A program made the position numbers and the translations under genes. A DNA stretch of 64,000 nucleotides from Limanda limanda (Eukaryota; Chordata; Actinopteri; Pleuronectiformes; Pleuronectidae), in NCBI RefSeq assembly GCF_963576545.1, contig NC_083638.1, forward strand, positions 10,300,522 through 10,364,521, written 5' to 3'. Below the pieces are notes generated by a model, which was not told the origin of the DNA, made no database searches, and saw only the letters and a list, made by a program, of their open reading frames with translations. Every line of letters starts with the position of its first letter. Position 1 is the first letter of the stretch. Positions 13,101-26,290 of the stretch are shown piece after piece.

Positions 13101-15529
13101 CTTATGGACGGATGTGTGTGAGTCAGGGATGAACACTTTCAGTTTTATTTGCGAATCCAGTCTTCCTATCTTTTAAATTTGCATTTGTGATTTCTCAAAG
13201 CTTGTGATAAGAACAAATCAGAATTATTAATACTGATATTAAAGAGTGTGTGCAATTCTAAGGCCACTGTTGGGTCCTCCTTCAAAACATAAAACCCAGG
13301 AATCACATTTAAATAAGTTCTAGGATTTAGTTTACCACATGCACCTGTCTCGTTAAATAGAGAGAAACGTAACAAAATGTGAGTGGAAGAAAATGTTATA
13401 TTAAAAGATGTTCAAGAAGACAGGGCTGCGGGTTGCCACAGACACAGATGGTGCAGTTACACAACAAGCTGTCATCTGGTTTTTAACTAAACCAAGAAAC
13501 ACGCGAGCTACTAATTTACGTACTGAACATGTCCATCTTTCAAATTTTCAATACTTAAAAAGAAAAGGAAGGTGAGACGTGTAGATCCTTAGTCCACATT
13601 CAAATTCGAGTTAATATTAAAGAGAAAGCTAAACGCAGAACAGAGCAGCTAAAACGCTGCTGCCTGAATCAATAGACTGCACAGCTACATACTGTATAAT
13701 ACAAAAACTGCGATGCATTTGATTAAGATCTAATTACATTTCTATAAGATAAAATACCCTTCTGCATAATGGTGTAAGATTAGATCAGGCACTAAACAAA
13801 TATATTCACAGCTTCCCAAGGGCACCAGCCGATCTGTTCCAGAGCTGTAATGATGAGGCGGAGGAAGACACATAGCAACACAAGGCGGCTGTTTACAATT
13901 TAAAAATACTGATGAATTACAGGTCAACGACCTCTCGGAGCTTCTCCGGGCGCACACACGGAGGCCGGGACAGGAGAGCGGGCAGGGGCCGTTGTGCTGT
14001 AGACCGTAATCAGTGCTTACCAGTGCAGCTCTCTGTGGCGGCGAGCAAATAAATCTGCCAAGCAGCAGCAGATTCATAAAATCCCTCAGGTGGTTCTGCT
14101 CATTTATCTACATTTGCCAGGGCTTCCAGCTGCCAAAAGCAGGTGGCACACTTTGGCTTGGAAATTGACTGTTTTCAAGATGTAGAGCTCTTTAAAGGGG
14201 CGGGGGAAGCAGACGGGGGGGGGGGGAGCTGCTGGTACATGAGTTTAAAGGGAGGCAGTGGGTTATGTGTGACAAGGTCGCCGGGTGAAGGGTATCAAAT
14301 GCGTGGGAATTGCATACTTTAGCATTGCAGGACCTCACATCCAAATTGTCTCATCGGCGGGATGAATTGAAATGAAAATGCCCTCATTTCTAATTTCCTC
14401 CCGTCTAATTCAATTTCTAGATCGGTGGCAAACCCAGGGAGTAAAAGGCTTTCGCCTGCGGGGGGGAGCGGCAGAAGGAACGAACACCACCAGATAAGAA
14501 ATTATAGATGGAAATAATCTGGGGGATCTATTTCCTCCCTCCCTGGCCTGCATGCTGAAAATATGGTGTGGCTAAGAGGGAAATTAAAAGCCACTATGAT
14601 GCATCTCACTGCAGCTTTGCACTTGTTGGGGGCCGAGATGCTTCTTGGGCCCCAAGCAGCTGCTGGCCAACACCAACTGACTGCTTGATTCATATTAATG
14701 CACCGCAAACTTGAAATCTGGATCCAGACTTTACACTGCTCATCCCTGCAGCCAAGCAAATGATGAGATAAATGTTGTGTATCGTTTGTAGACCTAGTGA
14801 ATTAACAGGCATTCCGGACGCTTCATTAAATCATAACCCTTGACATTTTTTATGCAAATATCTTGTTTTTATGAATCGTGCTTTCACTAGTCAAATGGTG
14901 ATCTTGTGAGTCGAAGCTCTTCTGTTGCCGTTAACAACAGTATTGCTTTGTCTACAGGAGTTGCAGTGTGAGCAGCAGGTTAGCAGAGCAGCTGTCTGCA
15001 CAGGATGCATTCAGGCACAGTATCGAGTGGAGGTCACCGCCAAACACACATGCATAGGAATAGCAGCACGGGTGTAAAAATATGCTTTGTGAAGGTTTCT
15101 GCACATCCAGCGCAAGTTAAATCGGAGCTGAAGCTGGATTGTTTAAAATAGAACTGTACCTGTTAAATCAGATGTACCTGAGAAGGACGACTACGACTGA
15201 GATTCCTCCTGTGTGGACATAATGTGAGAAACCTCAGTTGGCTGATAAAAATTGTCCAACAGACATATCAGTAGGTTGCCAGTATGCATCGATATGAAAC
15301 TCTTATTTAAAACTAAACATAAAAAAATGGAGAAAAGTTAGTAAGTGTAGGTTTACATCTTACATAAAAACTTAATATTTTGTTGTCCTAATTAAAATAT
15401 AATCGATATTTTTGGGTTGTCTTAGTATTAATAGTCATTTATAGTAAAGTGTTTGGATAAACTGTAGGATATTAAGCCTTGTTAAGACGAAATGCCTTAT
15501 TCATAAGGGTTTGATCATTTTAAATATTG

Positions 15530-15625
15530 GCCAATATATCAGAATCAGAAACTTTTTAAACCTCAATATCAGTATTGGTATTAACCCCTGAAAAATCCAT
15601 ATCCATACCTTACATGCTGATATCC
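15530..15625 (+). repeat. Diverged fish repeat (ATATCGGTATCGGC type)
   Basis: TGGCCAATATATCAG, CCTCAATATCAGTATTGG and CCTGAAAAATCCATATCC resemble a fish repeat rich in ATATCGG words. A second fragment is at 54040-54098. Confidence 0.45.
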
Positions 15626-17180
15626 AGTTGGTTTAATGTTTTCCTTGTTCACCATCTGTATTTAGTATGTAAGCAGTAGCTAAATAAATTGAAATTATAG
15701 TTAATTTATATATTAAAATATTGACCTGATGACAAAATCTTAGAGGATCATTGAAGTCATTGGGATAAATCGACTTGAGACAAATGTCTGTTCAAGATTT
15801 CACAGGAAAAAGAACCTTAAAACATTGACAAAAAAGTTTGAGCATCACCAAAGTCATTAACATGAATTACCATCGCAAATAAACAGAAGAAATCCTTTGT
15901 TCATGGTAATTTCTTGTACAGAAAAGTTAGTTTACTTTGAAAGTAAAATCAGGTCAAATATTAGATTAGGAGCATTAAAACTTTGAAGTTCCTCATCACA
16001 TTTGATGTCACATTCACTTCTGTAGTGTCAGAAGTCTTTACAATGACATAGTAAAGTCTGTAATGCATAAAAATCCCAATTGCCTAAGTCTTTTTGCATT
16101 TTATTGCGCCTCAATTTAAATTTTAAATTTTGGAGAGAATGAGGTAAACGGCTGAATGAAATGAGCAGAAGCAAATATGGATATGAGTTTTCAAACAGCC
16201 TCGGTCACCATTTCTTTCTAAAGAGCTTAAAGATCCCTGCTCTCTGGAAAATTATGGAATGCATAGAGCCCAGACAAATATCTATCAAACTCATTCACAA
16301 CCTTCCACATACAGCACGACATAAAATCATCAAGAAATTTGGCAAATTCATGAGCTTCTATTTCAAATATGAACACATTCAATGGTCTGTTTTCTGAAGA
16401 GTGAAAAATGTGCCTTCTGCTTTCTCTGCTAAGTGAAGTAGAATATCACCATCTGCCTAAAATGTCCCTGGATATCCGTGGTGCTTGATGGTCTCTCCCA
16501 ACACTGAAGGCATTATGCAGAAAAGCCCTGTGATTTCACATCATTAGAGGGGGTGCAATGCTGCTGACTGTATTTTTTTTAAGAGCAGGTCAGGGGTAAG
16601 TAACAAGGAGAAAAGTGCGGGATTGGCAGATTTCTTCCGATGCATGTGGTCAAGTCCTGCAGCATCACATCATGCCCACTTTGACGCTGCTGCATTTTTT
16701 CTACTTCATCACAAAAATACCTTCAAAGCAGTTTTATGACTTCAGAAGATTTGGAAGATTCCAAAAAACACCACTGCAACTGCTGCAGAAGGAGCGAGTA
16801 CAGAGGCAGATGTGAGAAGAGGTTATCCTCTGTCTGTGGACGGATTTCTCACTACGATATGAAGTGATATTTGTAGCGTCACAACCTCCCAGTCACAAAT
16901 CCTTGAAGGTGTCTGTCTGAGATAAGAAAGAAGAACAAGGTTCAATCCAACACGTAAGTACTGCGTAGTCATGCAATGTTGTAGTTATGACTTAATACTC
17001 GTGGGTCAGGTCCTCAACGTGTTTACTGGCGTTCCAGTTGGTGTGATCCCGTCACAAGATGGTCTCTAGTGGGATATTTGTTTTTGTTTTCACCTCATTT
17101 AGGTAATTAGTTTAATTTGGTAATTTGTTACCACCCAGCTCATTGGGGGAAAAGGAAGCAATAAAATTAAGATTTAAGAT

Positions 17181-17391
17181 ACATTTTTATTTATCCCACA
17201 CACATGCACAAACATGCAATTGAGGGAAATTTGTCCTCTGCTTTTATCCCATCTGGTGCAGGACACACAGAGCAGTGTGCAGCCATGCCAAGTTTTTGTT
17301 GAAACTCTGTGGAGTCGAACCAGCATCGAACCAGAGACCTTTTTCTGCCAGTAGTCCAAGTTCCTGCCACTAGTCCACCGCCTCTCCCTTT
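17181..17391 (+). repeat. Teleost interspersed repeat (CCACCGCCTCTCCC-ended)
   Basis: TTTTTATTTATCCC, GGGAAATTTGTCCTCTGC, AGCAGTGTGCAGCCATGCC, TCGAACCAGCATCGAACCAG and ACTAGTCCACCGCCTCTCC follow a common fish repeat with a gapped middle. Confidence 0.65.
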
Positions 17392-20356
17392 AACAGATGT
17401 TAAAAATATAAAGTAAACATAACAATAAGAGCTATAATAGAAACAAAAATATTTTGTAAAACAAATGTCACTTGCAGCTAGGGTTAGCTGCTGGAAGAAG
17501 GTTTGACAGATCCAGATGTGTTTTGCAGAAGGAGTTTGATGATGCTCAATGTATCAGGTGAAGTTAGGACTGGCTGAACACTACAGAAACCTTTAGTCCT
17601 ACAATATTATAGAAGTACTTTAAGAGCGAAAACTTCTCTGACAACAAAGAGTTGGAGTTAATTCAACAATTTACATCTATCAGACAAACAAGAGGCCTAC
17701 TTGTGAACTGAGGATAGCAGCCCCTCTCAAAAGACACGCTGGCCAAGCTTTTTCACATCTCAGCCCCCAGCTAGCATCTGCTGGTTTGGAGAGCTGGACC
17801 GGGTTCCGCTCCGCTCAGGATCCACGGCTCAGACAGGAGGAGGGAACAAGGGTGGGCAATGCCTCCAGCAGCTGGAGCCGAATCCCACATAGGGGACCGC
17901 ATCCTGCTTAGCATGTACCAAAAGAAAAAAATAGAACACTACAAGAAAGGTTAGGCACACGGGGGGTCGGTGGGTGGGGGGGGGTTTGCCTTCAGCTATA
18001 ACACAGTGCATTGGGTTCCCTGGAGATTTTCAGTGTTATTTTTTAAGAACATATTAGGAAACCAGCATGAGCCTCAGCCGTGACTGGTTGGACTGGGAGG
18101 TTAGTCGCCCTCTTACTCACAGTTAGGTCATTTCCATATTGACACTGCTAATGACATGAAAGACATTCTGAGTTTGAGTTCTGAGTTCTAGGGGCAAACA
18201 GCAGGACGACACCCATATGAAGCTCTGATGTATAATAAATGCATTTGAGTTGTTTGTGGATCGTTGCTTCAAGTTGGGATTGGAAGCAGCCCCACCGACC
18301 CTCAAAGGACAAGTGGTATAGATAATGGATGGATGGCTGCGTGGATGGATGGATGAATCTAGAGATGAGCCTTTGTGTCCTCTCTCACCTTACATTTCTT
18401 TTTACTTTTCAGTTTTAAACAGTAAACAAATGGTTTGGCTGCAAAGTTTAACCACAATAGTTTCCGAACTCTGAACAAGTATTCTGAGTGGCTTCAGGCT
18501 AAATCTTGCTTCTGTTTTCAGGAGCTGAAACTGCACACTCACACTTGAAAGTCGGCACCAAGGTCCATGTCTTTGATACATTGTTTACATTTGATCTGGT
18601 TAGTTATTGTCAACATTGCATTCAGGAACAGACTAGTAGACTTTTGTATGAAATACACTCGTCCTCATCAGCTACATGACTGCATTTACCTTTACCTATA
18701 CTTCACATTGATTGGACGGGTGTGCGTCTGATGTCCACGAGTTATTATAAAAAACACAGAATATGTACATAATATACACCTTTCACTACAGAAAAATATT
18801 TTTTGTATAGAAAATTGGTATTTCAGTAAAGTGCAGTGGTAAAGGATGTTTGCACAAGAATGTAAAAGCATAAGTAGATACTGGGATAGGCGAAAAAAAC
18901 CTGAATGATATATGACATGCAGATAATGTGACGAAGATACTGATGTGATAAACAGTTATAAATGCAAGTCATTAGTCGATTGGGGTGAGAGAAAAAAACA
19001 GCCAGTGTTTCTTTAATATCATGGAACCTGTTGTGGAGTCAGCCGTGAGAATAAAGGACCTGCGGAAGTGTTTCTTTTTACACTGTTGCTGCAGGAGTGT
19101 GCTGCTGAAAGAGCTGCTCAGGGCCTCCACAGTGTCGTGTTGGGGGTGGGGGGGGTTGTCCATGATAGAAATTAGCTTTGCCGAACATCCTCCTCTCACC
19201 CACATCCTCCGTGAAATCCAGAGGGCAGAAAATCAATGGCAAAGCCAGCATCACCAACGTCAGGCGCAATACGCAACACTAGTTCACATGTTTTCCAACC
19301 AGGATGGCTTCTGTTTCTTTCTCATTTTCTATTGATACATTTCAATAAAAATCTTGAATTCCTTCAATTGGCCTGAAATTCAGAACTAGCACCCCCAAAA
19401 AAACTCTTTTCACATCGCATACAGATAGACCATGGTTCAGTTTGATCCTGACTGTGACCACCTCTATTGGTTGGTCTAAATTTGGGTCCATCGGTACAGA
19501 ACAGGGTCCGGGGAACCGTTCATACCTGTCATTTTGGTTGAAGGTGTGAAAATGTCCAGAAGAAGAGCATTTTGCTGATATATTCAACATGAATCATTAG
19601 ATGTTATTCGTAATAATCAAACATAATCCTATTTCCTCCAGATTAACCACAGTAAAATAGTTTATTGGGTGTGTTCTTGTGTGTGTGTGTGTGCTTGGTA
19701 CATTTGTTTCAAACTGTTTGGAGAGTCAGTTGGGATAAGGTTGATTAATGTTGCAGCAAATTCCATTAAATTCCAGCTAATGCTCCAGTTGCTTAATCTG
19801 ACCACTCCTGAAGAGAGAGGTGCTGCTGATTTGGCCTCTGCAGACGTTCAGAGGCTCTTTTCCAGGCAAGAAAAAAATCAACTCTCCTGTTTTTTCACCC
19901 AGCAGATGGTCGGTACTCCATTAAAACAGGTTTAATACACTCTGCTCCTGTACTTGGGTCATATATTACTCATATTATCATATCATTATCATCGCTTTCC
20001 CTCCATCATTTCGGCGGCTCTTACTTGGTTAGGTTTAGGGGGAATTAAGGATCGCAGCTCGCTGAGATAACATTTGTTCAGCTGCTGTTGGACTTAGAGA
20101 GCGAGAGAGATAGAGAGAGCCTGCATCTTTCGCCTTCTTCTTTGTTGCTGAGAAGTGCTGAGCTGATAACCTCCAGATTGTTTTTCATCCGGACCGAACA
20201 CACCAACAAAACACCAACACGGGCGCCTTTGATGTATGTCCGTTGGGTCGGCCGCACAACGGGCCTCTTCTTCAGCAAGCTGCTGATGCCGACTCCAGGT
20301 TGGCCACAACAAGCCGTTCTATTTCTTTCTCTATTTCATCCTGTCAAGCACACGCA

Positions 20357-20357
<1 letters not shown>
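17392..20357. other. Gene desert, no gene seen
   Basis: Holds the LINE-like tail at 18285 and a short GT run near 19677-19692. Overlapping short frames near 19000 and 20100 have no known domain. Confidence 0.55.
18285..18357 (+). repeat. LINE-like tail ending in GGAT/ATGG repeats
   Basis: GGACAAGTGGTATAGATAAT precedes several ATGG units. This resembles the GGATTAAGCGGTAAAGAAAATGG... tail of RTE/Rex3-type fish LINEs. Only the tail is present. Confidence 0.5.

Positions 20358-20421
<64 letters not shown>
20358..20421 (+). repeat. (AC)32 microsatellite
   Basis: A perfect AC run of 64 bases is followed by an imperfect GTGCACGCACACAC stretch. Confidence 0.95.
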
Positions 20422-20425
<4 letters not shown>

Positions 20426-23400
20426 ACGCACACACTTCACGTTTGAGGGATCATAGCCTCGGCTCTAATAAAGAGCCAACTGCCGGTGATTCTCGTAACA
20501 GTTCTCCTGTAGCGTGTTGAAGTCACAGATTAAAACTGACAAACAACCTCAATAGCCAATGAAAGCCTAAACTCTTTGCCAAAAATGAATATGTGTGTCT
20601 GTACAATTCAATTGACTTTGAAGGATTTACTTATAGTTTAATTATAATAAACATTGGCTACATTCCACATTATATGTTCCCAGTCTATTTGTTCATATTG
20701 CTCACAACCTGTCTGGCTTGTAAACTGCATGTTGCTTCTACGTGTTCTGCAACATGTACAAACCACAATCAGGCCTCCTTGTCCTTATTATTTTTCTACA
20801 GTGCATCACTGTGCACACTGAGTGGCTGCTCTATATCCTACAGTAGTATAGGCTACTTTCACATAATTGCAAATTGGAAATCCTATATAAGGGGTTTCCA
20901 AGTTTAAATTAATATAATTTAATCTACAGATTTTGCACCCTTCTGTATGCAGCCGTATGTTTTGCCGTGGACTTGAGGAGTGGCTGATGTGTTCGCTCAT
21001 TTCTGGATGGGCTGGTCTCTTCAGGGGATTACAAGCCCTTTTGAATTCATATTTGCATACTGCTGTCTATGGCTCTGATCCTGACATTCTGCCAGACATG
21101 GCGAGGACATGCTGGGGGCATCCAAGTCCCACCAAGACACTTAACCATGTGTTGCAGTTTGGGAATTACAAATGATCTTGAAATTAAGCCAAGTCTATCT
21201 TAATGGCCCCGTGGCTGCACGGCTGCGTGAGAGAAATTATTTCATTCAAGTCTATTTTTACATCCATGTCTCCAGGTCCCTTGTCCATAGCGCACTTTTT
21301 TTTTACATATTGTAATACATTTGAAATGACCAGAGTTTGATCCCTAATTCTGAGAAATGTGCTTCTCATTAGTTTGATCTACAGTCTTTTTTAACCATAT
21401 ACCTTTTTTTCTTTAAATCTGTTAGCTTGTGTTTTTACAAATATAAAGAACATGTTATAATTATAGTTATAATAGTGATTATTGTTATTAGAACAAATGT
21501 GTGAGTGTAATGGAAAGAAGAAACGTTCCTCCGCTCCTCTGTTCCCAGTAGCTCCAGCAGTGGAAAGACACAGCTACATGCGGCGTGTCGTAATTTCCAC
21601 AGGAAACCGATTAAGCTAAATGACTCGCCTGAGTGTCCAATTATTTTTTGAACTTTACAATCCTAGGGAGTGAATTCTCAATATCATGCCTTGCTGTTGG
21701 AATATCTTGAACTGAGTTGTATATGAAAATGTGCTCTGACCTGCACATTATTGCACAGAAATTCTGCAAGAAAAAATAAAGTGAACAGCCGTGGAAGTCG
21801 TGTGGTGAACACTCGATCTACATCTTAAAACATTTCTCCCAGGATACGAGTGGGTGTAATTACTGATTGTAAAGTGCACGCTTTCCAGTCTGACTAGACT
21901 GCTCTCACATCCCTATATAATACTATTATCACTTTTATAGAAAAACGTAGGGCGATACCATAAGAATTAAATAAGATACCATAAGAATTAAATATGTAAA
22001 GAAAGTATTAAAACTCTAGAAATATAGATGTACGCATATTGTTTGTGGGCTACAAATGATTTAACCGTGGTGACTAATTTTCCAATTAGGTGTCCCCTGC
22101 CTGCACAAATGTTCCGATCTGTCATCATCAATCATAATCAGTTTTATGGTGTCTCCCATTGACCCCGTCATCTGGTCTACCTGCTGCTGCCCTTTCATAT
22201 TCTTTTCATCTCATTAATTTAACAAATTTCAATTGTGTACATTTTTGACAGGTTTCATTTTCTGACTGTGAAGTTTGAAATGGTTTTTATCAGAGTGGAA
22301 GGAAGGACTGCCAGCCCGTGCTTATATGTAAAGCTGAGTAAACAATGCAAGGACAGATGTCTCACTCCCTCTCTCCCTCCCTCCCATGCTCGCTCACAGA
22401 GGTGTGTGCACATTCATAAAAATTAGCAAAGACAGGGGTATTTAAAGAGAAATTAGGAAAAGAATAATGGAATCGAAGGTAAAGTGACACACAATTGCGT
22501 CGCTGCCACCGCAAACAGGTCGGACCCGGAGAGGTTTTGAACTACACAAAGACAGATTAATCACCTCAGTGTGAACAATACAATATGCCAGCAATCAATC
22601 AAGCCGTGAAATTACCAACTGTGACAGCAATCTATTCTCCTGTTTTGTCTCCTTTGTATATATCACTTCTTGCAGGCGAACCACCTCCACTTTAATCTGC
22701 TCCCGCGCAGGAATCCATTTGAGCATTAGCAGATATCCTTTTACGGAAATGCCTTTTGAATGCCCTCTGTCTATATCTTATCTTCACATGGAGGAGACTG
22801 ACAAGCTGTCATCGCTGCACGCCTTGCGGAATCAATAATCTAAAGACATTGTCTAACAAGTCCTCCAACTCCTTGTTTGTCATTATCTTTCCACAACAAT
22901 CCTTACATGCTTTTTGTGACACAGTTCATTTTCAAAACATTTGTTCAGATTTAGGCTCATAAAACAGCTTGGTTAAGTTTAGCGAGACAGTTTTCTTGTT
23001 AAAAGACAACAGAGGTGGTAGGAAACAAGACGCTAACACGAAGAGGCTTTCTTAATCAACCAATCCATCAAATTGTCACAGACACAAAACTAATTTCAGT
23101 GGCTAATAAGCTTCAGGTAAAAGGTATTGAAAGGAAGTAAATTGCAACTTTATTATACTTTAAAACGGTGTAATGAGGATATGCTGTTGATTGACATTTG
23201 ACAACTCACAATTTCGTTGATTCTGAACAAATCAGTAAAGTTTTCATAGACAAGTTTTAATTTTTACTGTAACTCCTGTATTAAGCACTGCCAGACTGGT
23301 TGTTGTAGTGACAATAACAACAGGGATGAAGTTATGATAATATATATCCAAACCATCTATGGATGTGAACCCCAGTCTTGGGTGTGAGAGGCGTGTGCTT

Positions 23401-26290
23401 TGTTTTCCTGCCTCCAACATCATCATGTCCTCGTGACTCCTCCTCCTTTGACAAATGTAGCCTTCATCCATTAAAAAATAAACATGGCCTCAGTAAATAA
23501 TTCAGCCGGTGACCTCGATGGCCACATACAGAACGGTCTCTTGTCCCTCTTGGATGTTACTCGTGGAAACATTACAGCTGTCGCCTGGTTGTTGTCTTTA
23601 CTTGACAATTCCTCAAAACAACTATAACATGAATTATTAGTGACTTCACTTGAAGTCTCTTTGACCTGAAGGGCAAAGGTCAGAGAAAGGTGGAGGAATT
23701 ATGTTATAAAACAGCTCACGGCAAATTAACTCTTCACGTTCAAGACTGCGGATCAGATTATCACATTTGGACGGTCATGAAACAAATGGCTCAGAAATAA
23801 GAAATTATTGTGAGTGTGCCAATGACTACTAATTATTTAGTTTAATGTTACAGTTCTCACTCTAACATGCAGTGCACCATCAAGCGCCTGCATATCTAAC
23901 CTATCTACTACACCCTACTCATCATCCAGGCCGCAGCACCTAGATTATGGAATTATTGACCTACACTTCTCAGGTTCTTTAAATGTATTTTAAAACTTTT
24001 AGTTAGTTTGGTATGAGGCTGTACATGTCTGGTTTTAACTTAACTTTAACTTAGCTATAAAGAACTTTCTGAACTAAATAAACAAACTTAACTTACTGAC
24101 AAGTTGAATTAAAAAACAAGTGATACAATATGAATAAAAACATTAATTAATTCTTAAAAGTACTCATAGCAACGCTTACTCTTAGTGAATTTATATGGCA
24201 TATAGAAACAACTTCTTTAGACTAAGACACGTTTATGTTTGATGACCTAACACATGTTCTCTGCTATTACTGGAAAGAAAAACATCATTATCAACATGTC
24301 GTGAGCAGCAACATAAAGATGAGAAAACACAACTCGAGTTGCTATAGAATCTACACATGTGTTGTTTTGTTTGTTGGGAGGTGTTTGTCAGCTGGAGCCT
24401 CAGAGACGTTCTGACACTTTACAGAAGGTCTCAGAAGGTCAATGTCGGGAACGATTTCTCTCCCCACGCGCAGATCTCTCCAAGAAGCCACTCCGATCTG
24501 ATGGAATCAAAAAGCACCTTGCTGCTCTCTTCGCACTTATTTGACACAATCATCAGATGAGCCAAATGTACAGTACAGCAACACGGTTTAAAGTGATGTC
24601 GTTTAAATAATGTATGATTGTTTTCTCTTTATAACTCAAGACGGGAAAATTTCAAACAGAGAATTTCTGATGGACGCAAATAGCACATTTCTCTTATTCA
24701 TAAGTAAACAACTCGAATCCATTGATTTTCAAAGCAAACTGCTTGATTATGTCTTCAGTTTTTTAAGCATGGTTGATTTTTAAATGAGGTGAGGGAATTT
24801 GAAATACAACAGGGAGTCTCAGGCTTGTCAAGGTTGCTTGCATGTACACATATATTCGCAGGCTGTGCTTAATGTGGCAAATGGCTTTTGATGCACATTT
24901 TGATTTACATAACTTCGGAGGAGGATTGCGGTAAAGGATTCCCTCAGCACCAAAGGACATGGAAGATATTGCGGTGGATTAATGACTGCCTCTTCTCCCC
25001 AGCGAAGAATCAAACAGAAATTTCAAGCAGGACACACAGAGAGTGAGGCCGGGTAGGGAGATCTGACAGATTCCAGCATCACACACAGTCTGCCCTATTC
25101 TGTTACTGAATGTGGAGATGTAATAATACCGTGACCTTCTTTTCCCCAGCCGCGCTCTCCTGCTCGCCTCACCCACATTCCGTGATGTCCCACTATACGT
25201 GAGCAGACAAACACACACGTGACTGTGTTTTTTATCAATAAAACATTTTCTGTAATATTTGAGAATGGGCTCCTGCGAAGAGGCGGATCATCCGTGGGGT
25301 CTTTCAGGGTGAGACCGGGGTGGTCTTCTTCCATCACGCGGTCACGTATGCAGATGCTCGGCTCGGAGCCACTCACAGGATCAATAAGGAATGTTTACAT
25401 ATTCACTCTCCCAGGCTCCACCAGCACATAGCCCCATCATTTACCCAGACTGCATTAGCACTGAGATAAGGGGCGATGCGTTTTTCTTGTTTAGCCATTT
25501 GAAGCACAGGGGGGAATGTATTTATATTGCCCCCATTAATATAAAACATAACTAATGAGGTGTGATTATCCTGTGTGCTTATTGTGATAATGATGTGTAC
25601 CACACGATAATAAAGAGCCGGCTCTCTCTGGCTTGCTTTTCTGCAAATGGTGGCCTTCTCAGCTCAAGTCTATTTTAATATCTGTGAGCATTCGTTACCT
25701 CCACGCACGCAGCACTAAATCAACTGTAGCACAGAGGAACATCCAACGATAAAATAGCTCCCAACGGAGGAAGTCCAATGTAGATTTGGCGATGCTTTAT
25801 GATAATGACGGGACTTACCTATGCACCCAACATACACATGACACAATAATCCATTATCAGCCGTGAGCATCGTGCAGTAAAAAATGCACGTGTAATGTAT
25901 AATTAATGCCTGATCACTTAGACGGCACCTCCACGTGTCCAGGGACTTAATACACACACAGGTTTTCTTTTTCTATCTCTGACTGTGTCACTATATATTT
26001 GCGGATAGATTATTTCTCCTTAGCCAGAGCCCACATTTAGTGTGGAAGGTTCATCATGAGTTATTTGACCCAGCAGTGCTCCCGGTTTAATGTGGGTCTG
26101 ATTGAACAAGGATTCCTTTTTGGACTTTATCTTTTCTTTTTAGGGAAATATTAGATTTTCTTTGACTTTGGTGCCTCAGGTGATCAAATGAAACGACCTG
26201 AGAGGTTTCCGACTCTTTGCTCATAGATCGTTCACAGACATCTGAAATAAGAACACCGGCTGCAAATAGGCTAAGGGAAATATTCCCTTT
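20422..26290. other. Gene desert with candidate conserved stretches
   Basis: No gene. The stretch 25440-25960 and, less clearly, 22440-22900 are repeat-free and rich in homeodomain-type ATTA words. A 21-bp tandem lies at 21954. Confidence 0.5.
21954..21994 (+). repeat. Two-copy 21-bp tandem repeat
   Basis: GATACCATAAGAATTAAATA occurs at 21954-21973 and again at 21975-21994, exact. Confidence 0.9.

Larger units (their letters stand above)
12131..17180. other. Gene desert with a possible conserved non-coding stretch
   Basis: Apart from the repeat fragments at 13010 and 15530, nothing codes. About 14340-14765 is repeat-free, of mixed composition and dense in TAAT/ATTA words, and is listed as a candidate non-coding element in the findings. 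Confidence 0.5.

Noticed and set aside
20088..20456. Frame with a Thr-His repeat
   Set aside because: It is a translation of the (AC)32 microsatellite.
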